The notes beneath the pieces are model-generated. The model was not told the origin of the DNA. It searched no databases and was given only the letters and a program-made list of their open reading frames with translations. Shown piece after piece: positions 49,979 through 61,040 of a DNA stretch of 64,000 nucleotides; the first letter of the stretch is position 1; the number at the start of each line of letters is the position of its first letter. A program made the translations under genes and the position numbers. Location: the NCBI RefSeq assembly GCF_937616625.2, contig NC_065576.1, forward strand, positions 34,622,628-34,686,627, in the 5' to 3' direction. The DNA is from Mercurialis annua. Lineage: Eukaryota; Streptophyta; Magnoliopsida; Malpighiales; Euphorbiaceae.

Positions 49979-51272
49979 ATGGCCAAAAATATCTTCGATG
50001 CTATGGATGATGGTATGCTAAGTGAAGATGATGTGGCCGTTATATCTAACCTTTCCCTGGAAGATCGATTGGCTACGCCCTTCATTTCACTTTTGTCGGA
50101 CAACGAGGAGGGGCCATCGTTTTCTACCGGTGATATCCTCTTCCACAATTGTCGCTTCTCTTTCTGCTCTTCTCGTTGTCTTGCCTATCGCTGCATATTC
50201 TGGGCCTCTGTCTTCTGTTGCGATAAATTTCGTGTCGGTGGTGGTGGTGTCGTCTCCTGCAACTATATCTTCGGCCTCTTTTTCTTTAGCTTCTTCTGAG
50301 GAGACCACGAAGCGATCTGATACCGGTCCTCTTGATTCGTTAGTGGAGCCTGCTCCTCGTCCGTGCCGGGACGTTCCTTGATCTACCTTTGTTCTGAAGG
50401 GCATCGCTGTTGATCAGGACTGTTTCATTTTTCTGAAGGGTTCCCCTCTCAATTTCAACCATATTCAGAATGAGATATCTGGCTATCTTCGGAGCCAATG
50501 TCTGGAATCTGTTTCTAGGCAAGTTCCTGGCATGGGAAGTGTGCCTTCCATTTATGCTACCTGTTTTTGGCTTCTTGAAGATGTTCACCGGTTGGAGGAC
50601 GATAAGACTCATCTTTCAGCTTATGCTCGCTCTCGTTCAGAAGTTGATTCTCAGTTTGAGCAACTCTCTGCGTTTGTGAAGAGGTTCCGGGAGTCGCATA
50701 AGCGACAATCACAAAAGCTCCTCTTCTTGAAGGCTTCTAACGAGTTTTTGAAGACAGAGATTCGTGAGAAGACCATTGTTGCTACCTCATTGGAGAAGCA
50801 ACTTGACCAACGGGGTAGGCAAGTGGAGTTCTTGCAGCATTCTGCTAAGGTGCAGGATGATCGTATCGCGGACCTGGAGACTTCCTTGAACAATGTTCGC
50901 CTTGATCGAGCGGAGGTGGAGTCGGAGCGTTCTCTTTTAGAGTTGAGGAACCAGACTTTGGAGAATTGGTTAGAGGAAGCTTCTGGCGTGGTTCCTTTGA
51001 TGTTCTAGCACTACTGCCGGTCTATTATGTCGATTATTCTGAAGGCATATCCATTGGCGGATCTCTCCTTTCTTTATGTCGATCTATCCCAGTTTCACGA
51101 TCAATGCCTGGCCCAGTTGGCGGCTCAAAGATCTGCTATTGAAGCGCCGATTTGTGCTTCTCCTTTGACAGATGTTTCGTCCTCCGTACCTCCCTCTTCT
51201 TCAGTTGTTTTGTCTCTTGCTCCTTCATCTTTGGTGGCTGGATCTTTGCGCACTTCGATCAGTGGTGTTTGA
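49979..51272 (+). pseudogene. Antisense extra ORF with long coiled coil, between protease and RT
   Basis: The ATG has a TATA box upstream and opens MAKNIFDAMDDGMLSEDD. A frame change near 50120 leads to a Ser/Val-rich stretch, then a stop at 50379-50381, then HRLEDDKTHLSAYARSRSEV and a coiled coil of about 110 residues rich in heptad Leu/Glu/Arg (to about 50990). A second stop lies at 51006-51008, followed in the same frame by DLSFLYVDLSQFHDQ and a Ser/Val tail ending at 51272. Both in-frame stops could be single C-to-T changes. The N-terminal gypsy-type domain seen at 13542-14528 is not visible. It runs opposite to the flanking pol, as aORFs do, but lies between protease and RT instead of after integrase. 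Confidence 0.6.
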
Positions 51273-51499
51273 CTGGGGTTTCTCTTTGTTATGTTGTTTG
51301 TTCCTTTCTCTCCCTATTTTTTATTTGGGGAGCGCGGCCTCCTTGTGTGCCGCGCATGTATTTTAATAATAATTCTTTTTGTTTTTGATTGGCTTTCCTT
51401 TAGCTTGCTTTTACTTGCTTGTGTTTCTGGTTGTTTGATCTTCATCTTATGGGATGTGTTTCTTTTGTTCCAGCTGTTTTGTTTTCTTGCTTTGTTGCT

Positions 51500-51706
51500 T
51501 CAAGGAAATATATATTTCTTTTATTTGGTTGTTATTTTGAGGAAGTATGTACCTCATTTGTTTGGCTGTTGCCTTTAGGAGATATGTATCTCCTTATGTT
51601 TAGCCGTTGCCTTAGGAGATATGTATCTCTTTTTATTTGGCCGTTCTTTTAAGTGGCATATGCCTTTCTTGTTTTGGTCATTGCTTTATGAGATATGTAT
51701 CTCTTT
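51500..51706. repeat. 37-bp tandem repeat, 6 copies, each with a palindrome
   Basis: Palindromic cores occur every 34-38 bp, at about 51507, 51541, 51578, 51615, 51652 and 51690. Examples are GGAGATATGTATCTCC, GGCATATGCC and GAAATATATATTTC. Linkers share TTTGG/TTTAG and CCGTTGCC-like words. It sits just after the aORF stop. Confidence 0.85.
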
Positions 51707-51856
51707 TGTCGCTTGTTTGTGCGCATTTGTTTGTGTTTTTCAATTGTTGCTGCTTGTGGTTTTATTTCGTATTTTTTCCACTCGGATAAAAAAGAGAACT
51801 TTGATTGTATTGAGATTGACATGGAGAATTTTAACTATAACAAAAATGAAGGTTGT

Positions 51857-52800
51857 TGTCCTTATCTTTGTTGGCCTTCTATCCTTGGCGATTTTCTTTA
51901 GCAGCGTTCTATCCTTCTGTTTCCTTCATGGCTATTGTGTAGCATTTGGCGGCCAATTCCTGATCTCCCTCTATATTGATAGCTCCTTCTGCGGTTGGTA
52001 TTTTCATGATCAGGTAACAGATACTAGTAATTGCTCAAGAGGAATATAGGAACGGCCTTCCTAGTATTCCATTGTAAGTCAGGGGCATGTCGACTACAGA
52101 AAACAACGTTTTGACTTCCTTCGTCTCTCTTCCTGCTCTTCCAAATTCCACCATTAGTACTGCCAGGCCCTTGGGTCAGATTGGAGTTCCTTCGAGTCCG
52201 ACTATCGGCACCGGACAATTCTTGAGCTTTCCTAGTTTTCCACCAATCCCCTTGAACGTCTCCCACGTCATCAGGTTCACTGCACTTCCTTCATCCACTA
52301 GCAATTTCATGACCAAGAAGTTGTTGATGATTGCTTCCACCACCAGCGCATCGTTGTGTGGCCCTTTCACATGTGTTTCGTCTTCTGCTGAGAACATGAT
52401 TGCTTTAGCTGCTTTCACCCTTCTTCCTTTTTGTTCCGCTACTTGCATTACCTCACCCCTTCGCCTCTTTCGCCCCTCTTTCGTGCTCTTTCCCCTAATG
52501 ATGATGTTGATGACTCTAACAATTTTTTTCTTTCTTCCTCTCTCCTCTTCCTTCCTTTCATCCTTGCAGCTCCTTCTTTCCTTTGCTCCTTATCTTCTTT
52601 GTAACACGTGAACTTCCTTAGCGCTCCTGACTCTATCAGCTTTTCTATTTCCTTCTTCAGATCATAGCATTCTTCCGTGTCATGCCCGTAGTCTTTGTGG
52701 AACTTGCAATATCGATTCTCATCTCTTGTTCCAGTTCTGTGGATCATCTTCTGGGGCCATGTATATGCACAGAAGAGTGTAGAAACATAATGCAATATGA
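51857..52800 (-). pseudogene. Ty3/gypsy gag C-terminus and protease (broken)
   Basis: On the minus strand the gag end reads RYCKFHKDYGHDTEECYDLK, the Cys/His stretch that precedes protease in Tat-type gag (about 52700), then a Lys/Glu-rich linker. The protease follows: GPHNDALVVEAI, LLVDEGSAVNL (the active-site Asp-Thr-Gly is Asp-Glu-Gly here, 52290s), and after a frame break LTYNGILGRPFL (52060-52090) with AINIEGDQELAAKCY near 51950. The changed catalytic triad and breaks mean it is not functional. The gag N-terminus is missing beyond about 52800. Confidence 0.8.
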
Positions 52801-52977
52801 TCTATTCTATATGTATGCATCTATGCAATTTTTTGCTCGGACTGCTCTCTAGTTTCTTGCTTTACTACATGGACGATCTGGGCTGTAGGCTGCAGTGGGC
52901 GGAGCTGGCTCCTACTGACATTGGAGATTCCCCTTTTATTTTCTAGCGGTAGCTAATGTGATTTTTGTGTCGGCAGT

Positions 52978-53130
52978 CATGGACTTGGAGCCCGTGGTGG
53001 TCGTATATACCCTGCCTTTTCTTCTAACGGTGTGCAGGCTGGGCGAGACAACGACGCTGATGATGAGCTCTCCATGAGCGATGATGGGAGTTTTGAGACC
53101 CTGATGAAGGATTGGGATTATGACAAATAG
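52978..53130 (+). pseudogene. Third aORF fragment, last exon
   Basis: The frame reads GLGARGGRIYPAFSSNGVQA, then acidic DDELSMSDDGSFETLMKDW and a TAG at 53128-53130. A TTTTTGTGTCGGCAG stretch right before it looks like a splice acceptor (ending 52976). Upstream coding (52830-52950) is unclear. It is followed by minisatellites just as the other aORFs are. Confidence 0.45.
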
Positions 53131-53284
53131 AATTTTGTCCATTCTAGTGCCTTCTTGTATGTCAGTATATTGTTTCCTACGCGTGGACAATTGGCTTGCC
53201 GAACTTCATCGTCGCTTCGCGTTTTTGAAGTCTTGTTTAAATTTCTGGTTTCCAAAAGTGATATGATTCTTCATCTTCTGTTGT

Positions 53285-53480
53285 GTTTAGGAGCCTGTAG
53301 TCCCGTGATGATCAAATTGTGGGAAGCCTTGGTCCCAACATGTTGACATGATTGGGAACCTGTAGTCCCGTGATAATTGGATTGTTAAAAGCATTAGTCC
53401 CGATGTGTTGCCATAATCGGGAGCCCGTTGTCCCGTAAGTGTTTGAGTCGTGGGTGGCCTTAGTCCCATGATTGATGCCC
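53285..53480. repeat. 65-bp tandem repeat, ~3 copies
   Basis: GAGCCTGTAGTCCCGTG at 53291, with variants at 53356 and 53421, each followed by AT.GTTAAAAGC or TGGGAAGCC and GTCCC.A. Confidence 0.85.
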
Positions 53481-53612
53481 CCTGTTGTCTAGTTGTAGAG
53501 GTTTTTTGAATTTCATAGAGACTTGGAGCCTGTTCTAATGTTCTTCGATGCCTTTTGCTAACCGGATGTTTATAATAGGACGGTAGAGGCGTTGTGCGTG
53601 AATTGGGTAGAA

Positions 53613-53895
53613 GGCCTGAAACCTGTGACGAGGGTTTCGATGCCCTCTACCATCTGAATTTTTATTTCAGAATAGTAATGGCAAAATGCCTGTTCCGGGT
53701 TGTAGAGGCTTGTAGCATGTGGTTTTCGAAGCGTGTCTTGCTTGTGGAGACTTCTAGGCATGTGTTGATTCTGTAGGAGGTCAAAGGCTTGTGCTTGATT
53801 ATGTAAGAGGCCTGAAGCCTATTGTGGGGACTCCGATGCTCCCTTTACCATCCAGATTTTCGTCTCTGGATAGCGCGGCATGGTGCCTGTTCTGC
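53613..53895. repeat. ~196-bp duplication with a conserved hairpin
   Basis: GGCCTGAA.CCT at 53617 and 53813 opens two units with GATGC.CC.CTACCATC and GCCTGTTC. Inside each is a hairpin: TCTGAA/TTCAGA (53653-53671) and TCCAGA/TCTGGA (53851-53870). Confidence 0.75.
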
Positions 53896-53944
53896 TATAC
53901 TTCTAGAGTGGTCGGGACATTAAGTCTCCAAATCTGGATGGCGA

Positions 53945-54128
53945 TGAGTTCTTCTACCCCCTGCTGTCTGGGTAAGGAAGTCTTTTGCCCCTTGCTGTCT
54001 GGCCGAGGAAGTCTTTTCCCCCTTTTTTGACTGAATGAGGAGTTTTCTGCCCCCTGCCATCTAGCTTAGGAAGTCTTATGCCCCCTACTGTCTATTAATG
54101 AATGAGTTTTATGCCCCCTGCTATCTAT
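53945..54128. repeat. 30-35-bp tandem repeat, ~6 copies
   Basis: GAAGTCTT.TGCCCCCTGCTGTCT-like units start every 30-34 bp (about 53953, 53983, 54014, 54045, 54075, 54109). Confidence 0.8.
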
Positions 54129-54654
54129 GTTCTTTTGAAGTAAAAGCTTGTTGCTCATCGAGTTTGTGAAATACTCTAACTATGGAGATTTATGGGCATG
54201 CTCGGGGCGTCCAACTTTACAAAAATTGGCCCCATTTTTCATTTTCGTGAGTTTGTCTATTGTAAACTCTGTACTACCCCCTCATTGAAGTATTCAGTTT
54301 TCTTGTGGGGAACTGGATGTTTCAATGAAGAGTCTTGCTCCTTCTGGGCCCTGTAATCTGGCCTTGGGCGGGCCGCTCTGTAGTTCCTATGACAATTTAT
54401 ATGCATTCACAGTTCTATGTGAAAAAGGATGTATGCAAATTTTGAATTTCAGGTTTTAAAATAAGATTTTTTTCCATTGTCTCAAACTTTGTGCTTTTAG
54501 AATTTATGGTCATTTGTCATTTATTTTTTAGGTACATGTATTGATCAATTATCAATGTGTATGCGTGGTAGAAGATCCATATTACAGCTTATTCAATGTC
54601 TGGTATATTACTTGAGATATTTTCTATTTCAAGCAATCATACCCCTATCGTCAA
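54129..54654. other. Spacer between minisatellites
   Basis: No gene recognised. Confidence 0.35.
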
Positions 54655-54950
54655 TGATTGACTATTTTCCCCTCTTTTTTTCTTCGGCAGAAAGGTTCTT
54701 TCAGTTCTCTCGCTGCCCCTCACCTTTTTTTTTGAAATATTTTATTCTCTCTTTTTTTCGGCTAAAAGGTTCTTTCGGTTCTATCACCGTCCCTCTGTTT
54801 TTAAAAAAACTCTCTCTCTCTCTCTTTTCGGCAGAGAGGTTCTTTCGGTTATTTCGCCGCCCCTCACCTTTTTTCGGAATATTTTATTCCCTCTCTTATT
54901 TTTATTATTGGTAGAAAGGTTCTTTCGGTTCTCTCGCCACCCTTCCTCTT
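54655..54950. repeat. 70-80-bp tandem repeat, 4 copies
   Basis: TCGGCAGAAAGGTTCTTTC, then GGTTCTCTCGCCGCCCCTC and TTTTATTC-like sequence recurs with GGTTCTTTC at 54694, 54768, 54838 and 54918. Confidence 0.85.
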
Positions 54951-55252
54951 TCCTGGACTTTGTAATCTCGCCCCCTTACTTGTCAAATGTAGAACCTATC
55001 AAAACAGAATTATCTGTGAATATGATAGTTTATATTTAGCTCGATTTTATCACTCATGCACGTGTGATGATTGAAAATTACATGTCCATTAGACAAGACA
55101 TCGCATAAATGAGCAAAACAGATTTCATCATTGACTTTGGAATTCAAATGCATTAGATAGATAAAATCGTTCAAAAATATTCAAATGCGAAAAATGAATA
55201 AAACTTGAAAACATGATAAACTGTTTAGGAGAACAGATCTCCCTAGAGCCTA

Positions 55253-55480
55253 AGACTTGGGATGGATTTCTGCGCTCGTCTTGATGGGGACGTCACGAGG
55301 GTCGTCTTCCTAGGATATGAGCAGGTTGTCGATGGGCATGCCTTTGATGGTGGAGCTTTCTATGACTCCGTCTGGCTTTACTGAGATTTTTCTTATCCCA
55401 TTAGGTTGCTCTGGAAAGCTAAGACCTCTATTGTTTTGTCTGGTGAAAACCCTTGCTTTGGTTACTGACTCTGGAGTAGT
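55253..55480 (-). pseudogene. Unidentified coding-like tail on the minus strand
   Basis: One minus-strand frame reads without interruption through SVTKARVFTRQNNRGLSFPE, then KISVKPDGVIESSTIKGMP and IDNLLIS, one TAG at about 55316-55318, then DDPRDVPIKTSAEIHPKS and a terminal TAG near 55253. The amino-acid composition looks like real protein, and the single stop could be CAG turned to TAG. Upstream it runs into the 30-bp repeats. It lies where an element's pol or gag would be expected but matches no domain I know. Confidence 0.4.
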
Positions 55481-55590
55481 GGAAGACCTGTTCTAATTTT
55501 GTAGGAGATCGGAAGCCTGTTCTGACTCTATAGGAGGTCGAAAGCCTGTTCTAGCTGTAGGAGGCCGGAAGCCTGCTCTAACTATTTTTG
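55475..55590. repeat. 27-30-bp tandem repeat, 4 copies
   Basis: GTAGGAG.TCGGAAGCCTGTT-like units at about 55482, 55512, 55541 and 55568. Confidence 0.8.
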
Positions 55591-57660
55591 GAGTTGCGGA
55601 TGGCCTGGTAGAAACCTCCTTCTAATCAGTCGGCTGTCGTTGGGGTCCTGGTAGGACCATTTTCTTGTTTCTCGGCTGTCTAGGTCGTTGATGTATGAGT
55701 GCTAGGACCCTTACTAATTTGTTGGGCTAGTTGCTTGACATTACGGATGTTGACTGGATACTGGATAGAGCAGTCAGGAACATGGCTGCAAGACAAGAGG
55801 TTAGCGCATAATGTGTGTATATTGCTGCATCCACAAGGGTTTAGTATGATGTTTTATGATGCTGGATGCATGAGATGCATGATATGTGTATGCATGAGAT
55901 GTAGGGTTAGTTTTTAACACATATCACAAAGCAAGTTTGGCACATAGAACAATTTGATATCATAGAGACATGTTGTTCCTTCCAACCTTATTTCTCCCAT
56001 ACACATGTTCAAGGCGAGGTTTGATTCCTATGTGTTTTTTTTCTGGACCCTCGTATCGCAATACAAGAGTCGGCGTTCCTGCAAAGCTCTCTTCTAGCAG
56101 TTCTAAATCAGATAGACGACACTTGTATATGTAATGATTCTTTTATCCCTTTATGGAAGGATTTGAAACATGAAGGGTGGACGTGGAAGTCCGCTTTAAA
56201 ATCTGGAGTTTGATTTAGCCTTACGGCTGTATCTAGTGAAAAGAGTTTCCATTAGACTGCTTATTGGGGATTTTATTAAGTGACGGAGTTTCACTTAATC
56301 AGATATGTTTCTTTTAGTTATGGCCCAATGGGATATTTTGAAAATCAGGTTTTTTGAAACTGGAGAATATGTTAGGCCGGACCTAAGACTAAGATTCAAT
56401 ATGGTAGTTTTTTGAAAACCTGGATTTAGAATCATTACATCGACAGTTATTCCTCAAGTACAATCATTATATTGGGTTGATCCTAGAGGGTAATATCTAA
56501 GATGGAATGCATGTGGGACGAGTCGAGGAGTTTTGGTGGTAAATGGTTTAAGGCTCCCACAGACAGATATACCTTTGATAGGTCTCCTCACCCACGAGTA
56601 CAAACGACCGAGGTACTAGGTTGTGAGTGATACTACTCCGCATATGACGTTTTAGAAATTGGAGTTCAATGCCAGAGCGTGAGATCGGCTATAAGTATCG
56701 GGGCTGGATAGGGTCTCCTAGAGAGTAGGTGAGAAGAGAAAATTCTAATGCAATGCAACATGTGCGAATATGTCTGGAAAATAAAGCCACTGATCGATAA
56801 GGCGCAAGCCGTGCGGTTTAGGTCCATGGCAACCGTTTTCGAAAATAATTTATGAAAACATTTTTATGTTTAACATTTTTTTAAAAGTTGTTTTTAATCC
56901 CAGTAGAGTCCTGTGAGCGGATCGGGGTTCAGGGGCCGCTCGCCCAAGGCTTATGGCTGACTTCTCGATATGGAAATGGTTTTAAAAATGGATTTGCCAC
57001 CTAGTTCAACTAGGAAATGCCATTTAACCTACTAGATAACCTTACTCGCCTCCGGTAAGATTATCGTGCATCGGACCAAAGACTAGGATTCGTGGACCTC
57101 CCCGAGACTCTTGTGCTTGGCTTATCTGTTACCGGCTTTATTTTCTGGACATATTCGCATTTATCTCATCTCAACAGTATATGCAGTTCACAGGATATGA
57201 AAGCTGTAAATAAACATGTATGAAAGTTGTAAACACGTTTGACGCGCATATGACTAGATATGGACTAGCATTTGAGGCAAGTAGCAGGTACTCCTAAACA
57301 TACATCTAACCTTAGAGGTTTCTAGCAAATAGTCATAAGTCTGGTTGGTCTAGATATTTTACATGCACAAAGCCTAAATCAGATGTAAATGTTTGATTGA
57401 TTGATTTTATAAGGTGATCTTGAAAAACCTATGCAACTGTAACTACTTTTTTGTGATAGTCCTAAGATGTCTAAGTGACTGGCTGGAATTGCGTTATTCA
57501 GCTAATTTTATGTGATCAGTCCTTTAAGCGGTTAATATTTGATTTGGTATGCTTTTGGAATGAGATAAACACTATAGGCATGCTCAGGGGCAGTTTGATA
57601 TACATGCAACGTTAGGAATGCTTAGGAGCAGCCTGGCAATCGCGCGGTTTTTGAACATCG
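55591..57660. other. Unassigned, no gene recognised
   Basis: No coding frame of note. About 56980-57130 (GGATTTGCCACCTAGTTCAA, later CGCCTCCGGTAAGATTATCG) has the look of the leader found in some plant LTR elements, but I could not place LTR borders. Confidence 0.3.
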
Positions 57661-59530
57661 TTTTGGTTAGAACGGGTTATTGGTCAAATTACAAGAGTTG
57701 TGCATCTCGTTGATGCGGTTCTACTTGTTTCATCTGAAGTTGATTCCGAGTTGGGTTAACCCGAAATCGGCTTTGGAAGTTGCTGGTTTACTGGGCCTCG
57801 GGCTCGTGGGCCCGGTAAATACAATATGTTACACTTTTAGACTTTTGAGTCTGTTTTATATTGGGCTTGGCCTGTTGCAAAGCAGAAAAATAAAGTACAT
57901 GAAAAATAGTAAATCTGCGTCTAAACGGAATCTAATTTCAAGGTCAAACGAGCCCGAAAACCTAAGTTTAATATATGGGAGTCGTGTGGAAGATCTGGGA
58001 AGCAATCTGGAAGCATGAATCATCAAGAATGCCGGCAGCTTGGATTGGAGGTCCCTTCAGTTTAGTTGGCGGCGGCGGTTCTAGTCAGCAAGTCCGTGGA
58101 TTCGTCTTTTGGTCCGTTCTCACTCGTTTCAGCTCCGTTTTTCATGCAAAAGTAGTCAAAAGCGCATAAAATCGAACGATGAATCCAAAACAGATTTGAA
58201 GTGTATTAAGGTGATTTGGACAAAATTTAATATGTGGACAACAACTATTTTTATGATATTTTTATGGAAAAAACACTCTAAAAACACCTAGAAACATCCA
58301 TTTTAAGATGGTAATTAATTGAATTTCTTGATTTAAGCATAAAATGATTAATTATGGCTAATTAACACAGCTATCAGCGATTTCATGGCTAATACATAAA
58401 GTTTAATTATGGCAATTCTACTGTAATATATGGTAATTTGACAACAGTTATGGCAAAATAAGAACTTTAAATCTAACATGCATCCTAATTGATCATAGAA
58501 AATACACAGACATAAAAATCAAAGGAATTAATTAGAGGATCCTCAGAATTATCGATCTGAGTCATTGGCTCGTTTGCTGGTGAAGTGGATGTATAATCCA
58601 GGTTCGAATCTGGTGCTTGTGGTGCATTCTTGGAGAATTAACACGTTGTAGGGTGTTTTGGGACTAGAAACTGGTGCAGTTTGATGTGTGTGGGAGTATA
58701 CAGCCAGGGTTTCTGTCTAGGGGGGAGGTCGAATTCTCTAGGTATTTTTCTAGGGTTTGTGTGCCACCTTTTGCTAACTGATTAAGGGTTCTATTTATGG
58801 TTAGGGGTGACCTAGGGTTAGCTAAAGGTTCGGTTAGTTTTAAATTACTATTTACCTAATTAGAGTTTGTTTTAAACTTAAAGAACTGTTAAGTGATAGA
58901 TTATTAGGATTAAGATTAGCTTTAAATTATTTACTTTGCCCATAAACTTCTAAGATATTGCAATTAGTCCAATTTCTAGACTTAGACTACAATATCTTTG
59001 GATTTTTATAGGCTATTAACGCCTAATTACGTTTTAATCCTCCAAGTTTGCAAGACTGCACTAATTACGCCTGCTTGGATTCCAGCAAGCAAATCTGTAG
59101 TTCGTCACTCGGACGGATTTCTCAGGAAATCATTATTTGACGCTTCAGTTCCTTATTCCTTTTTACCTGTCCGGAAAATAAGTGTCTACACATTGTCATT
59201 AGCAGCATAAATGTAAGAGCAAATAAAATATTATCCCCACTATTAAATTTGCAAGGCACTTATTGATCAGATTTTCTTAAGCAAGTAATCTTAACTCTAT
59301 ATTCTCTATACATCACCTAAACTCTTCCAAGACCACAAACCTTACTGTTATTAATCAATTTCCACCCCTTCTACTTCAAATTCCTCTAAATTTTCTCATA
59401 ATTAACAGTTCTCACAGTAGTCTCTAGAAAAGCAATTAGAGATAATTGATTATTAAGAATGCCATTCCTAACCTTTAACTGCTTTTATGGGGTAATTTAG
59501 ACCCCTAATTTTCCAAGATCCTATAATTTT
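57661..59530. other. Unassigned, no gene recognised
   Basis: The open frame 57680-58018 has no recognisable domain. The rest is AT-rich with no repeat structure that I can define. Confidence 0.3.
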
Positions 59531-59539
59531 CCCATTTTA

Positions 59540-60637
59540 GAGGGAATATTGATCTTCTTTGCCCTTTTTTCTCTAATAACACCTGTCTTTGCAGCCATTG
59601 TAGTAGCTAAGTTGACATTAAGTTTTCCAGACTGATTGTAAACGACATTCTTGCTCTTCCCTTTGCAGTTGGATTAGTTCTTGGAATTAGAATGTTCGCA
59701 TAGTTGTCTCCTCCAACAGTAGAAACTACAGAATCTAGAATAACTTTTTTACTTCCCACTTCTTTATCTTCATGATTTGTCTCATTAGAAATCTCTTTGT
59801 TTTTCTCCCCATATCCTTCTTTCGGAATTCATACTTTCTGAACTGGCTGGTTGTTTTTACAGTTAAAGCTATTATGCCCTTGAGTGCTGCATTTTGAGCA
59901 TGCCCGAGGCCTCCATTCATAGATGATCTTATGGACTAATTAATCTCCATGTTCATCTTCTAAAATGACCTCCTAGGGATAATCTCCAAATACTTCCATT
60001 TCCACCAACGCCCGCACAAGCGAGTCTAGAAAGATCATTTATGCACCGGTCAGTGTACGTCGGTTTTCCATATAGGCTAGCCATCCTTCCAAGCATTATA
60101 GGAGACAAAAATTCCTAAGGATGGTTTGGAAATTGGACTCATATAGGATTCTTGACGAGTTCATCTACCTGGAACTTGATCCGTTTTTGCCATTCTTTCA
60201 ACACTATTGGTCTTTGATAAAAGAATATAGGGCCATCATATAGCGCCTTTATTTTACTCCACTCACAATCAAAGTGCAACAAAAATATCTTAGCATTAAT
60301 TCAAATTACCTTGAATAAGACATTATTCCTCCATCTATTCATCCAAAAACTTTTGAATCTAAAGAATCTAGGCTCAGTCCCTATCACCATGCATATCAAA
60401 GCATATTTCCATTTCTTTCCTCGTCATACACATCATCGGAAGAAAAATTTACCACTGTGTTTCCATTATTCACCGATGGAGGCTGATACTCAAGCTTAGC
60501 CCCATTCTATCTTCCTCTATTTTCAGCGAATAAAGATCTCCATGTCTTCGCCTCTTTGGGAGCATCTTCATTTTCAATAATCTCATTCAATTTACCTCTA
60601 GAATTCCTATGAGAAGCATTATTCAAGCTCTTTTCAC
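59540..60637 (-). pseudogene. LINE ORF1-like protein (DUF4283 and zinc knuckle), broken
   Basis: On the minus strand from 60637: KTWRSLFAENRGR (60510s), then CEWSKIKALYDGPIFFYQRP (60200s), PTYTDRCINDLSRLACAGV (60030s) and the zinc-knuckle-like GHAQNAALKG stretch (59880s). This is the order DUF4283 then zf-CCHC_4 seen in plant L1 ORF1 proteins. Several stops. The N-terminus lies beyond the CACTA insertion at 62107-62330. Confidence 0.75.
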
Positions 60638-60973
60638 CACTAAAAGAAATCTATCATTTAAGGACATATTTTTCCGTCGCTAAATGGCACAAATCCATCA
60701 CTAAATGATTTTAGTGACAAATGTAATCCAATGCTAAATGGTTCGTAGCAAAATCATTTAGCGACGGAAAAAAAATTACTGACATACTTTTAATAATTTA
60801 ATGACGGATCTTTTAAATTTAGCGATGGATTTTAATCCGTAAATAATAAAAAACCAAAAAAATAATTTTTTTTAATTAAATCATAAAATAAAATTATTAT
60901 TTAATCTATAGCCAACGGTCCCCCAACCACTCGCGATAGATTACCCGTAGTCATCCACCTGCGAGTTTCACAA

Positions 60974-61040
60974 ACTTTCCAGTAGGTCACCCATCTTGCC
61001 ATCGGGTCTTTTTATTGCTCCCATCCAATGTTCCTTAATC
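60974..61040 (-). other. 5S rRNA-like sequence inside the CACTA element
   Basis: On the minus strand AAGATGGGTGACCTACTGG (start of a 24-bp stretch at 60974-60997) matches the 3' internal promoter region of plant 5S rRNA with three mismatches in 24. Upstream, TTAAGG..CATTGGATGGGAGC (about 61015-61040) resembles the 5S TTAAGCGTGCTTGGGCGAGA with changes. It is too diverged and incomplete to be a functional rRNA gene. Confidence 0.6.

Noticed and set aside
50087..50404. Minus-strand open frame of 105 codons
   Set aside because: It is the shadow of the Ser/Val-rich plus-strand aORF segment.
53285..55590. Tandem repeats as a CRISPR array
   Set aside because: Plant nuclear DNA; the units are directly adjacent minisatellites without unique spacers of constant length.
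57680..58018. 112-codon open frame as a gene
   Set aside because: No domain, no start context or promoter, and hydrophobic runs that follow local T-rich composition.
58560..58625. tRNA-like stretch with GGTTCGAATCT
   Set aside because: The T-loop word is present, but the T-stem pairs badly and no acceptor or anticodon stem can be formed.
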